Below are positions 9,399-20,236 of a stretch of DNA of 64,000 bases, piece by piece; the stretch's first letter is position 1; the number at the start of each line of letters is the position of its first letter. The stretch is from positions 6,542,272 through 6,606,271 of the forward strand of contig CP073041.1 of NCBI GenBank assembly GCA_025370055.1, read 5' to 3'. A model generated the notes under the pieces. It ran no database searches and had not been told where the DNA came from. It was given only the letters and a program-made list of their open reading frames with translations. Source of the DNA: Woronichinia naegeliana WA131. GTDB taxonomy: Bacteria; Cyanobacteriota; Cyanobacteriia; Cyanobacteriales; Microcystaceae. The position numbers and the translations under genes are program-made.

Positions 9399-10660
9399 CT
9401 ACAACTTTTTACTTTTTGTCTTCTGAAGTAGAGTAGAAAGATTCATTACCAAAAAGTTCATCGCAATTACCGTTTCCGAGGTCTCAGGTAGTTTGGCCAT
9501 CACTCGACCAAGACTAAATTTCCTCTTTCCCTGTCCGAATTTACCCTCAATGGCATTACGCACTCTTTCATCTGAGCGTGCCTCTTTCTTTTTTTCTTTG
9601 CTCACCTCTTTCGGCGGTCTTCCCAATCGGGGACCACTCATTCTTATATCCCTTTCTTTACAATAAGCTCGATTCGCTTTTGTTCGATAGATTTTATCCA
9701 CATGAACCGATTCCGGATAACATCCTGTTTCCCTTTTATATTCTTCTATTCGCGCTTGTAAATCTCCCGATTCGTTGTAATTATCCCAACTTAATTTGTC
9801 TAAGAAGACAAAGCCATTCACATTACTTGCCGATATTTTAGCTCCAAACTCTACTGCTTTTCCCGCTTTTCCACGCACTATTGGACGGATATGAGGTTGC
9901 GTTACACTCACAATTCTATTTTCTACTGTATTCGTCTTATTCCCATACATTTCTAGTTGTTGTTCATACACCTTTTCTATGGTTATAATCATTTCCTTCT
10001 CCTTTTTTGTTAGTTTTTCCAATTTTGCTCCCTCATCTAACATTTTTTTACATACAATAAGTTTCTTTTAAATATATTGTAGCTGTTTTTTAATCCCTTT
10101 TCTTTTTTCTTTTTTTGACACACGACGTTTTTTTGCTATGGCTAAGTACTCTTTTCTTGCCACTTCCCTATAAGTCCTCGGCTTTTCTTTCCTTTTCTCT
10201 TTTATTTCTTCATATCGCTTATCTATTATTTTTTCTGTTTTTTCTCTGGCATCATTCAATATTCCTATATCCGTTGGATATTTTATATCTGCTGGTGTAC
10301 AAGTCGCATCTAACAATAACTTTCCTTCATTTTCTTTTTTTCTGACGCTACACCCGTCGCTTTTTTTTCTATTTCTTTATTAATTTTATTTATTAATTCC
10401 ATTCCTATTTTTTTACGAAAATGAACCATCATTGACGCATTAAATGCTTCTTTGCTACTATAGCTTTCCATTCCTATAAAGTACTGTAAATAAGGGTTCT
10501 CTTTTATTTGTTCTACTGTTTCTCTGTCATTTTTTCCTGAAATTTCTTTGATAATTAATGCTCCTAATGCCATTCTAAATGATTTGGCTGGGGCTCCTTT
10601 TTTTTCTGTGAAGTTTTTTGCATATTCTTCCTCATATTCTTCCCAGGGAATCATTTTTGA
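9399..10660 (-). pseudogene. DDE transposase of main IS, copy A, broken
   Basis: Fragments of the 452-residue transposase in at least three frames (10675-10310, 10316-10068, 10043-9399). The N-terminus is lost and divergence from the intact copies is obvious (for example KNDRET for KSDRET and TQPHIRP for SQPHVRP). The C-terminal catalytic part with VHVDKIYRTKANR and AIEGKFGQGKR is still readable. Not functional. Confidence 0.88.
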
Positions 10661-10662
10661 CA

Positions 10663-11933
10663 GGGAGCATCTCACCTTTGCAATAAGTAGAAATACTTAA
10701 CGAGGTAAATGAAAGAGTCAAAAAAGGTAATCATTTAAATAGGAACAGCGATGACGAAGGACTTGTGGTACATTGTCAGAATTCCAACTCGCACCAGTAA
10801 TTTTAAGACGATGACCAATTTGTTTAACTTGAGATTCGACAGAGCCAGAGCCAATAGAAATGCCCTCTGCCTGCAAATAACCATAATTGACAATCCGATG
10901 TTTATGCTTGTTTAAATAAATGATAAAATTCTCAGCTTGAGGCTCTGACCATCCCTCAAAACAGGAGATAGCGGCATCCACTTCACCCGTCCAAAGAAAA
11001 GACTTGACCTCCTCAATTCGCTGGAATGACCCCCCAACTTTATAGAGGTTTTCAATTAAGTGATACCAGTCCAAAATTTCAATTCGCTCATGTTTCTGTC
11101 CTATCTCACGAAATAAGTTCCAGATACCATCATGTCCATCTCCCAAACAAATTAAAGGCTTAGCCAAAATTTGAGAATTAACCAAATCTAATAAAGCCGA
11201 GTTATCTTGAAAAAAGGCAGCTACCCCCAATTGATGAAAACTGACTCCTTTATAATCACGCCAAATTAAGGGTTCTCCCTTGGGAGTTCTGAGTCGTACC
11301 TTCCCACCATCTATGCTAATTTCTTCGACTTCTGTGTTAGAGGGTAATTCTTCAAAATGATAGCGATGTACAAGGCGTTGTTGCGTACTGTGAGAAACAG
11401 CAATTCCCGTCAATGATTGGATTTTCTTAGCTGCTTTTTCATAAGACTCATCGCCACTCAGTAGCAAACAGTTCTTCTCTAACATTGGACTCATCTGAGT
11501 TCGAGGCTTTAGTTCTAATTTCTTCGCTTGTTTTTCTGTAATGGGCAATTCCCCCAAAATACTTTTTACTGTTCGTATCCGACCTGTGGTTTCCTCGGTA
11601 CTTGTTTTGACAAAAAAATACCTATTTCTGGGTTGACATACTGAATCATTAAGTCTCTGACAGTCTCCTCTATTTCGCCCAAATTATTAAATGTTTTAAC
11701 TTGAGATTGTTGATAGAGACATTCTCCCAACTCTTGACATAACTCTTGAATCCTTTTTTCATTTTCTGATAACACTGATAACATGAGATTGTTCCTCAAT
11801 TGGGATAGATTTTGGAAAGTGGGTCTCGACTATTATACTCTCATTTCTTTTTTTGATAAAGTTCGATAAAGTTCAAAGTCTTATTTTTCTGCCCCATAAG
11901 TATTAATACTTATGGCATAAGTGAGATGCTCCC
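10663..11933 (-). mobile_element. ISKra4-type element, 1.27 kb, no target duplication
   Basis: It is bounded by inverted ends GGGAGCATCTCACC (10663) and GTGAGATGCTCCC (ending 11933). The flanks differ (TTTTGACA against GTGGTAAA): the left is main-IS copy A and the right is IS5-like debris. The element is whole but its neighbourhood has been rearranged since insertion. Confidence 0.8.
10718..11799 (-). CDS. ISKra4-type transposase with probable -1 frameshift
   Basis: The first frame (11799-11566, 77 codons) overlaps a second that reads on to 10718. The first ATG of the second frame is at 11557, but recognisable sequence starts earlier. The -1 frame continues from the T-run in ATT TTT TTG near 11620 and gives VKTSTEETTGRIRTVKSILG before MGELPITEKQAKKL. 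The catalytic part has SIDGGKVRLRTPKGE, LGDGHDGIWNLF, ILDWYHLIENLYKVGG and a closing GSGSVESQVKQIGHRLKI block. The equal arrangement in the related transposase at 14625-15733 argues that the shift is programmed. Confidence 0.8.
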
Positions 11934-12307
11934 GTGGTAAAGGGAGAGTGCATGACTTCAAGCTATTCCAAAATAGTGGAGTAAGAGTAGGAGATTTGAT
12001 AAAAATGATAGCGGACAAGGGATATCAAGGAATTGCCAAAATTCATAAATGAAGTGAAACACCGATTAAGAGAAAAAAGGGTAAAAAATTAAGTAAAGAG
12101 GAAAAGCAATATAATCGGTTGTTAAACCGTCTTCGAGTAGTAGTAGAACACGTTAATCGACGATTAAAAATTTTCAGAATATCATCTTCAACCTATAGAA
12201 ATAGACATCGTAGGTTCGGTTTAAGAGCAAATTTAATAGCAGGTATTTGTAACTACGAATTAGAAACAAAGGAGTTAAAAACTAAGGTGGAGATGAAAAC
12301 AGAATAA
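11934..12307 (+). pseudogene. IS5-like (DDE_4 type) transposase, C-terminal remnant
   Basis: Translation gives GRVHDFKLF, then KMIADKGYQGI, then an in-frame TGA after AKIHK near 12050. It continues to the family-typical RLRVVVEHVNRRLKIFRI and the closing LRANLIAGICNYEL. Only the last part of the catalytic domain is left and it holds a nonsense codon. The left side abuts the ISKra4-type element end. Confidence 0.75.
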
Positions 12308-12504
12308 TTTATTCAAGATAATTTATTCTTTAAGTTCAGCTTTTGGAGACAAGCTGAGCGGATTGAGTGTGCCAATTTTTTGTTCTTCTACTTTAAGAGA
12401 TTATTTTGGCTTGATTTTCGATGAGTTGTTCACCGTTTTTGACAGTCGAGGCGAATTTTCTAAATTAAATGTATTTTTCATATCAACCGTTAAAAAACTT
12501 TTGC

Positions 12505-13451
12505 GGCTCTTCCCCCAACTGTGTGGAAAGTGTATAATAGTAATACCACAGTAGGAGGTGGAGTATGTGGATAAACTTGGATGAGCTACTAGGTTTGCCA
12601 AAGGTAACAGTCGTAAACCATCGAGAAATAGATGGTGCTTTGTTCTTAAAATTAAAAATGAAAAACGAAGTAATGGAATGTCCAAATTGTCATAAAGAAT
12701 TGGAAGATATAAATCAAATAGAATATAATTTGGTTCGGGATTTATCCCTATTGGGAAAGAAAGTATATCTGGAAGTGCCCCGCTGCCAGTTCCATTGTGA
12801 AAAATGTCAGAAATACATAACAGAAAGACTGGACTTTATGCGGCGAAGAAAACATTATACAATTCGTTATGAAGAAAAGATTTATGAGCAAGTAAAAAAG
12901 AAAAATGTAGAAGAGGTAAGGCAAGAAGAAGAAATAAGTTGGGGAACATTGGAATCAATATTTGAAGAGTATGCAAAGCAGGCAGAAAAGAAGGAATGGG
13001 AATTACCAGAAAAGATAAGTTTAGACGAATTTAGTAATAGAAAAGGAAAAAAAGACTTTATTACAACAGTGATAGATATAAATAAAAAGGAATTGTTAGA
13101 AGTAATAAAAGGACACAAAAAAGAAGAGATAATAGAAGCCCTAAAGGTGCAGCCAGCAAGGGTTAGAGAGAATGTAAAGGAAGTAAGTGTGGATATGTGG
13201 GAGGGATTTACGTCAGCAATAAAGGAGTTATTTGTAAATGCTAAAATCGTCTATGATAGATTTCATGTAATGAAAAATATAAATGAAGAATTGAATAAAT
13301 TGAGAAAGAAAATGAATATCCATAAAAAGGGTTTAACATACCTATTATGGAAAAATAAAGAAGAGTTAAAAGAAGAAAAAAGAGAAGAGTTAGAAGAGAT
13401 ATTGAAAATGTATCCTTGTTTAGGAATAGCGTATGAAATGAAGGAAGATGG
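12505..13451 (+). pseudogene. ISL3-family transposase, truncated at 3' end
   Basis: It begins with an ISL3-like terminus (GGCTCTTCCCCC at 12505). A strong ribosome-binding site AGGAGGTGG precedes the ATG at 12565. The protein has a CPNC...CEKC zinc-finger pair, RRRKHYTIRYEEKIYE, SLDEFSNRKGKKDF and VSVDMWEGFTSAIKELF...DRFHVMKNI, all ISL3 hallmarks. It breaks off after about 296 codons, where TnpB sequence begins. Intact relatives are about 400 residues. It is distinct in sequence from the ISL3 remnant at 26853-31050. Confidence 0.88.
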
Positions 13452-14588
13452 TTGAAGACATCCTCGCCATTCTCGATTGTTTCTCCAGCCGATTATACGG
13501 ACTCGGAAAGTATAAAATTCAGAGCAAGAAAGATAAAGGTTTATCCCAGTCTGGAGTTGAAGAAACAGTGGAATAAATGGATGGCGGCTTGTCGTTATTG
13601 CTTTAATCAAGCTATTGACTACCAAAAGAAAAATGGCAGGATTGGCAAAGGTAAATTAAGGAATATCATCATGCAATCCAATCTTCCTGAATGGGTAAAA
13701 GACACCCCTTGCCATATCAGGCAGAATGCCATTTTTGATGCTCACCAACCCTATACTGCCAGTCGGGATTGTAAGTTTAGAAGTTGTAAGGCTCCTAGAC
13801 AAACAATCAAGTTTAACAATTGCAATTTCAGTAAAGGAACATGGTATACATTGCTAACAAAGGGGCTTGGTTTTATTTCTTCAGAAGCAATTCCTGATGT
13901 TAGTCTTTATGCAACTCAACTAATTAGGGCTTGCTGAAAAAAGCTGAAACCTTTACGGAGAAAAATAGTAGGCGAATTAAGAACCGCTAGAATGCACGAA
14001 AATAGGGTAGAATGCCTCAAAACCATTGCATTAAGAAGAGAGAAAGCAGATGTACCGAAAGCAACAGTACTCAATTGAAACACCAGAAAACTTGAAAAAT
14101 CTGTTCGGCGGGCAGTTAGACGAAGAAAATCGTTGGATAGAAATGTCAAAAATGATTCTTTGGGAAGAATATGAGGAAGAATATGCAAAAAACTTCACAG
14201 AAAAAAAAGGAGCCCCAGCCAAATCATTTAGAATGGCATTAGGAGCATTAATTATCAAAGAAATTTCAGGAAAAAGTGACAGAGAAACAGTAGAACAAAT
14301 AAAAGAGAACCCTTATTTACAGTACTTTATAGGAATGGAAAGCTATAGTAGCAAAGAAGCATTTAATGCGTCAATGATGGTTCATTTTCGTAAAAAAATA
14401 GGAATGGAATTAATAACTGGACAGTGGGAAGTTTATGGATGCCAGATAAGGTAATGACTATGCGACGAAAGTAAGCATATCAGGGCTTGGGGAAGAGGCA
14501 AGTTTAGCGGTAAGGAATTTAGGCAAAAGCAGACTGGGTGGACTTTGAGGAAAAATCATTTGGGCTTGATGTTGAAGGGGTGCATCCC

Positions 14589-14656
14589 ACTTAAGATAAT
14601 ACATTGACACTCAAAAGAGGAGACTTAAGATAATACATTGACACTCAAAAGAGGAG
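14589..14656. repeat. 34-bp perfect tandem duplication
   Basis: Two identical 34-base units (14589-14622 and 14623-14656) starting ACTTAAGATAATACATTGAC. The second unit contains the stop codon and last six codons of the ISKra4-type transposase, so the duplication arose at the end of that gene. Confidence 0.95.
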
Positions 14657-15733
14657 AGTGATTGAGATAAGCACATCGTAGCCGAAGAATACGAGAAACA
14701 TTATGAAGATGCCAACGTGCTCCCGACAATTTAACCCTAGCTCCCACCTGTTTAATCTTAGACTCCACATCACCAGAACCAATCACAATACCAAGCTGTT
14801 GATAGTATTGGTAATCAGGGATACGCTGATAATGCTTCGTCAAATAGGCTTGAAAATTCTTTGCCCTCTTGCTTTTGACTCCATCAAACGCATCTATTGC
14901 CTTGTTCACAAAACCCCGCCACAGTAAATGCTCCACTGCTTCTAGCCGTTTGAGAGAGCCACCCACTTTGAACAGATTCTCCTTGAGATGATACCAATCC
15001 AACACCTCTCGTCGTATCAGCCACGATTGAGTGGCGAAACTCTCTACCGCATTCCAGATTCCGGGATGACCATCTCCCAAAAAGGTCACTATTGGGGACA
15101 AAGGTTGAACATTGCTCCAATTCTTTAAGCCCTCTGGGTCTTGGAAAAAGGCTTCACAGACATTGCCATGAAGACTCACCAGTTTATAATCTCGCCACTG
15201 TCCCCCTTCCTTCTCCTCGCCCCGCAGACAAATCTTTCCCCCATCTATACTGACCCCCGCACTCTCTGACTGAGCTTGAGCTAAGGGCAGTTCTGTCCGT
15301 TCTACCAAGCGATGTAAACTGCTATGTCCTACTTTTATCCCCATCAACTCCTCTATATCTTCTTCTGCTTGTTGGTAGGATGTTTTCGCACTGGCTCTTA
15401 GACAGCATTTCTCTAAACCTGGACTTAAGACGATTTTTGGCGACACCTTTAGTTTTCTGGCTTGTTTTTGGCTTATTTCCACTTCTCCGACTAGGGTTTT
15501 GATTTTTCGCTTGTTTCCAGACCGTTTTTTTCCCCCTTCTGAAAAAAAAACTCCCCCATTGTTGGCCCCACAATTTCTAACATCTGGGTTCTGACTTCTA
15601 CTTCGATGCTTCCAAAGTCCTTCTGTTTCTCTGGTTCCGTATATTTGCGCAAGATACGGGCTGATTCGGTGAGATGCTGTTTTAACAGTGCTTTTTCTTC
15701 TGGGGGAATCGGTAACATACTTTTTTCGCTCAT
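14625..15733 (-). CDS. ISKra4-type transposase (second type) with probable -1 frameshift
   Basis: The frame 15733-15491 (80 codons, MSEKSMLPIPPEEKALL...) is followed in the -1 frame by the catalytic part to 14625 (first ATG 15482). The -1 frame is open from a run of nine T (codons for FFF near 15550) and from an A AAA AAC heptamer further on. It yields RSGNKRKIKTLVGEVEISQK. Catalytic features are SIDGGKICLRGE, LGDGHPGIWNAV, VLDWYHLKENLFKVGG and GSGDVESKIKQVGARVKL. Its start codon overlaps the stop of the IS4-like gene (TGATG). Confidence 0.8.
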
Positions 15734-17106
15734 CAGTTTTTTTCCATTTTACCCCAGATTCTATGTACTACTTTATCCGGGATGTACCCATGTTGAAGGG
15801 CTAGTTGAGCAATCCGTTCACTAGGGTAGCCATGGGATGGTAATGTCCGAAACCATCGAGGAAAATTAGCCCAAATCCCCTGGGGTAACTCTAAGGCGAG
15901 AATTTGAAGTAGCCCTAAAGCAATGGCATTAAGGTTAACAAAACGCTCAAAGGCTTCTACCTTGTTTAAAATCTGAGTCTGAACAGCTTGTGGATAGTCA
16001 CTGAGGATAAGATTGCTGGGCCAGGTAGGTAAAGTAGGAAGACTCTTAAGCCAAAAACGATAGGCAAAGCTGCCCAAAAGATGGACTAATTGACGAAAAG
16101 TGACTTCAATCTTAAATCGGAGACCGTAAGCGGCAATAATCTCAGGTCCAGTCAAACAGAGATCAGTAGAAAGCAGAATCAGTCGTCGTCCGTTAGGCAA
16201 TTGGGTCAGAACAAACTTGACGAGCTGATGGGGACTATCCCAGTGGAACTCAAAGCACTGATAAGAAACCGTGACTTGTTGACCATAGAGCCAGACTTTA
16301 GCTGTCGGAAAGTCCGCCGCCAGAGCGAACAGCTTTTCTAGTTTTATCGAACTCCCCCAAATCCGTGGTCGTCCTCTCCCCGTCAGCGTCGGCACGGAAC
16401 AAAAGGGGGCATAGGCGACGGTGGAGCAACGCACTCTTGTGATTAGATGCAAGGCGTTCTGGCGAAAACTTTTGAGCACTGGTTCGCAAGCAAAATAAGC
16501 ATCCAAAATTACATAACTCCCTGCCTCTGCGTAAGTAACACAAAGGTCAGCCATTTTTGTCACCAGGCTCGTCTTCACCTTTTTTTTGCCTTTTCCCTCC
16601 CCCTTCTCGGTTGCTTTGGACTTGATGCCATCGTCTAGCCGCAACACTAAGGGCAAGGCAAAGCAGGCTTTCCCTACTCCCACCAAAATACTCAAGGCAT
16701 TGAAGTAATGACCCCTTATCCACTCTGGCTTGGACACATCTTCCGATTCTTGGTGTAGTCGTTTTACACCTGGCATCTTGCGTCCTTCTTTCCCCACTTT
16801 GATGCCATCACCCACATACACCCGTTTCCCTTTAATTCTGTATAGACTTTCATGCTGACTTAGCCACTTTGACCATTGTAAAGTTAGTCCTTCGACGCTA
16901 AACGCCTTGGAATCAAACCAATGTAGAGCCTGATTGTAGTAGCTCTCTGTTCAGCCAATGGCATTGACATAGCTAGTTATTGCGCTGGGTTGGCTGTTGA
17001 GCACTACTCCCCAGACTAACAGGATAAACCATTGGAACGTTGCTTCTCGGCTAAAGGCTGGACGGAGATTATTGAGGATTTGCTCTAGTCGCTGACATAG
17101 TTGCAT
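15733..17106 (-). pseudogene. IS4-like transposase with one premature stop
   Basis: An ATG at 17106 (MQLCQRLEQILNNLRPAFSR) opens a frame that meets TGA at 16953-16951 (codon 52). It then continues in the same frame for over 400 codons to 15733. The catalytic region includes VYVGDGIKVGKEGRKMPGVK, YVILDAYFACEPVLKSF and RFKIEVTFRQLVHLLGSFAYRFW, typical of IS4/DDE_5 type enzymes. A start at 16821 would give 362 residues without the N-terminus. The gene is dead unless the TGA is read through. Confidence 0.8.
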
Positions 17107-19270
17107 AATTGATAGATAGCACTGGCTATCGATTTTCTTATATCAGCCAGTTTCGGACATAACGGCACTCTTTTGTATCGGATGTCCGATTTTCTTTTCT
17201 CCACTTACACGCCTCGAGAACTTCCCACTGTCCAGATTAATAAATAAAAAAAATTAATAAAGAAATAGAAAAAAAAGCGACGGGTGTAGCGTCAGAAAAA
17301 AAAGAAAATGAAGGAAAGTTATTGTTAGATGCGACTTGTACACCAGCAGATATAAAATATCCAACGGATATAGGAATATTGAATGATGCCAGAGAAAAAA
17401 CAGAAAAAATAATAGATAAGCTGTATGAAGAAATAAAAGAGAAAAGGAAAGAAAAGCCGAGGACTTATAGGGAAGTGGCAAGAAAAGAGTACTTAGCCAT
17501 AGCAAAAAAACGTCGTGTGTCAAAAAAAGAAAGAAGAAAAGGAACAAAAAAACAACTAGGATATATAAAAAGAAACTTGTCTGATATAGAAAAAATGATA
17601 GAAGAGGGAGCAAAGTTAGAAAAACTAACGAAAAAAGAGCAAGAAGAGCTTGTAACGATAGGAAAAGTGTATGAGCAACAGTTAGAAATGTATGAAAAAA
17701 GACAAATAAAGTAGAAAACAGAATTGTGAGTGTAAGCCAACCTCACGTGCGTCCAATAGTGCGTGGAAAAGCGGGAAAAGCAGTAGAGTTTGGAGCTAAA
17801 ATATCGGCAAGTAATGTGAATGGCTTTGTCTTCTTAGACAAATTAAGTTGGGATAATTACAACGAATCGGGAGATTTACAAGCGCGAATAGAAGAATATA
17901 AAAGGGAAACAGGATGTTATCCGGAATCGGTTCATGTGGATAAAATCTATCGAACAAAAGCGAATCGAGCTTATTGTAAAGAAAGGGATATAAGAATGAG
18001 TGGTCCCCGATTGGGAAGACCGCCGAAAGAGGTGAGCAAAGAAAAAAAGAAAGAGGCACGCTCAGATGAAAGAGTGCGTAATGCCATTGAGGGTAAATTC
18101 GGACAGGGAAAGAGGAAATTTAGTCTTGGTCGAGTGATGGCCAAACTACCTGAGACCTCGGAAACGGTAATTGCGATGAACTTTTTGGTAATGAATCTTT
18201 CTACTCTACTTCAGAAGACAAAAAAGAAAACAAAAAGTAAAAAGTTGTAGAGTCGTTTTTCTTGTGAAAAATGGTGTTAATTTTCCTCTCTTTTGTGAGG
18301 AGTGATTTGTGTTGACCTTTTTAGACAGAAAGGAACAATAGATTAAACAAAATCTGTATTTTGATTTGTTTCCATAAGGATAAGTTATCTATGCTTTTTC
18401 AGTCCATACTTCCCTAACCCACATTTCTTTCGTTTTTTGACTTTTTCAGCAAGCCCTAATTAAGGACAAGTCGGGTGATTGGTTCGGTGTTTTCCTACAA
18501 GAAACAAAAACGACACCCCAGCCGGAAAATCGCATTATTGCTCTTGACTTAGGAGTAAGAACTTTTCTGACAGGATTTGATGGGCAAAACTTCCTAGAAG
18601 TCGGTTCATCAGACATGGGACGAATCAACAGGCTATGTAAGTATCTTGATGACTTGATGAGTCGAATTAGCCTATCAAAAGTAGCTAAAGAACGACAAAA
18701 AATGAAAAAGGCAGCGTCTCGATTACGGGGCAAAATTCGTAACTTGATTGATGACTGCCATAAAAAAACAGCAAGTTACTTGACAAAAAACTATCCAGCT
18801 ATCTTGCTGCCAAAGTTTGAAACGTCAGAAATGACCAATCGTTCCAAGCGAAAAATCAGAAGTAAAACTGCCCGACAAATGTTGACATGGGCGCATTATC
18901 GGTTCAAACAAGTCCTTAAAAATAAAGCTGAGTTAAGTGGCTGTCAGGTGTTTGACGTGACAGAAGAATTTACCAGCAAAACTTGTACGAAATGCGGACA
19001 TATCCACACAAAACTAGGTGGTTCTAAGGTTTTTCGATGTCCCGTTTGTGACCACGTTATTCCACGCGATTGGAATGGTGCTTTGGGTATTATGCTCAAG
19101 GCTTTGTCGGGTACGACCTTCACTCTCAGTAACGAGGGTGATGCTATTGTTGCAAAATGCGGTAATATACCGCTTTCTGTCGCATAAATGTATCAGCAAC
19201 CGTCTTGAAACGATGAATAGCAACTTAGGTTACATTAGTGATCGCGCTCTATTTTCTTATTCAATAATCT

Positions 19271-20233
19271 GTGGAAATTACCTTTTTAGGAACTAGCTCT
19301 GGAGTACCAACACGATCACGGAATGTATCGAGTATCGCCCTCCGATTACCGCAACGAGCCGAAGTATGGCTATTCGATTGTGGTGAAGGGACACAACACC
19401 AACTGCTCCGTAGTGAAGTCAGAATTTCCCAGTTAACCCGTATTTTTATTACCCATTTACACGGAGATCATATCTTCGGCCTAATGGGCTTATTGGCCAG
19501 TTGTGGTTTAGCAGGAGTTGGACAGGCGATCGATTTATATGGCCCCCCTGGACTGGCAGATTATCTCAAAGCCTGTAGTAAATATTCCCACACCCATCTC
19601 GCCAATCGTATTCGGGTTAACACCATTCAAGAAGATGGCCTCATTTATGAAGACGAGGAATTCAAAGTTTCCTGTGGCCTGCTCAAACATCGTATTCCAG
19701 CCTATGGTTATCGCATCGAAGAAAAAGATCGTCCCGGCCGCTTTCAAGTTGAAAAAGCCAAAGCTCTGGGTATTCCCTCTGGCCCTATGTATGGCCAATT
19801 GAAACGGGGAGAAACAATCACTCTGTCCAACGGTAAGCGCATTCGTGGCTCGGAACTTTGTGAACCAACGGAGCCAGGTCGCAAATTAGCCTATTGTACT
19901 GATACTGTCTTTTGTGAAGGGGCGATCGCCTTAGCCCAAGAGGTAGATGTGTTAATCCATGAAACTACCTTTGCCCATCAGGATGCAGAAATGGCCTTTG
20001 ATCGACTCCATTCCACTTCCACGATGGCTGCTCAAGTTGCCCTCCTAGCCCAGGTCAAACAGCTATTATTCATGACCCATTTTAGCCCCCGTTATGCACC
20101 AGGCAACCCTCTACAATTAGAGCATTTACTAGCGGAAGCCAAAGCTATTTTTCCTCAAACGCGATTGGCATACGACTTTTTAACCTACGAAATCCCCCGT
20201 CATCGAAGTCCAGAAGCCTTGGTTTCCAGTTAA
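19271..20233 (+). CDS. rnz: Ribonuclease Z
   Basis: Zn-dependent endonuclease of the metallo-beta-lactamase fold that trims tRNA 3' trailers. It has 320 residues from a GTG at 19271 (MEITFLGTSSGVPTRSRN). The metal-binding THLHGDH motif covers His62, His64, Asp66 and His67. Later ligands and the exosite loop (KHRIPAYGYRIEE, YCTDT, HETTF, MTHFSPRY) are present. It is the first core gene after the mobile DNA. HIP1 octamers reappear inside it. It converges with the gene at 20237-21001. Confidence 0.97.
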   Translation: MEITFLGTSSGVPTRSRNVSSIALRLPQRAEVWLFDCGEGTQHQLLRSEVRISQLTRIFITHLHGDHIFGLMGLLASCGLAGVGQAIDLYGPPGLADYLKACSKYSHTHLANRIRVNTIQEDGLIYEDEEFKVSCGLLKHRIPAYGYRIEEKDRPGRFQVEKAKALGIPSGPMYGQLKRGETITLSNGKRIRGSELCEPTEPGRKLAYCTDTVFCEGAIALAQEVDVLIHETTFAHQDAEMAFDRLHSTSTMAAQVALLAQVKQLLFMTHFSPRYAPGNPLQLEHLLAEAKAIFPQTRLAYDFLTYEIPRHRSPEALVSS

Positions 20234-20236
20234 CCC

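Larger units (their letters stand above)
9045..10662 (-). mobile_element. Main IS (GGGCTTGCTGAA ends), copy A, degenerate and truncated
   Basis: It begins with the terminus GGGCTTGCTGAAAAA at 9045 and aligns with copies C and D until about 10662, where an ISKra4-type element replaces its 5' end. It is clearly older than C and D, with many substitutions, a small insertion at 9164-9305 and frame damage. No right terminus or duplication remains. Confidence 0.9.
14417..17235 (-). mobile_element. 2.8 kb unit carrying IS4-like and ISKra4-type transposase genes
   Basis: The unit has one pair of 17-base inverted ends, CTGGACAGTGGGAAGTT at 14417 and its complement ending at 17235. An exact 8-base duplication ATTAATAA flanks it (14409-14416, 17236-17243), so the whole unit is a single insertion or one element later modified. 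It carries two transposase genes on the minus strand, IS4-like first and ISKra4-type second. A second terminus-like sequence GGGGTGCATCCCACTT near 14576 resembles the end of the ISKra4-type element at 10663. Its partner end is not found, which suggests an ISKra4-type element that lost its 5' end inside an IS4-like element. Confidence 0.85.
14050..18250 (+). pseudogene. DDE transposase of main IS, copy B, broken
   Basis: The N-terminal part (14050-14416, MYRKQQYSIETPENLKNLF...) is cut at 14417 and resumes at 17236 with the same frame sequence. A second defect is the loss of one A in the A-run near 17700 (MYEKRQIK then stop, where C and D read MYEKKTNK). There is also a small extra K-rich stretch near the C-terminus (TKKKTKSKKL). 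Not functional. Confidence 0.9.
13927..18456 (+). mobile_element. Main IS, copy B, split by a 2.8 kb unit
   Basis: The termini GGGCTTGCTGAAAAA (13927) and its complement (ending 18456) are flanked by the 6-base duplication TAATTA (13921-13926, 18457-18462). Without the inserted unit and its 8-base duplication the element is about 1703 bp, against 1688 bp for copies C and D. The transposase runs on the plus strand, opposite to C and D. Confidence 0.93.
13452..19187 (+). pseudogene. tnpB: TnpB (IS200/IS605 family) split by an IS, 5' end joined to ISL3 debris
   Basis: The first part (13452-13926) reads KTSSPFSIVSPADYTDSE, RKIKVYPSLELKKQWNKW and continues to SLYATQL. After main-IS copy B, with TAATTA on both sides, the frame resumes at 18457 as IKDKSGDWFGVFLQE. 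RuvC-like catalytic segments are present: IIALDLGVRTFLTG (Asp), LLPKFETSEM (Glu) and a CTKCGHIH...CPVCDHVIPRDWNGA zinc ribbon with the third Asp. TnpB is an RNA-guided nuclease. The guide RNA normally overlaps the 3' end and the right end, here about 19100-19230. Only the insertion, and possibly the lost 5' end, prevents function. Confidence 0.88.

Noticed and set aside
14589-14656. Possible start of a CRISPR array
   Set aside because: Only two adjacent 34-base units with no spacer between them. It is a simple tandem duplication, and no cas genes are in the window.
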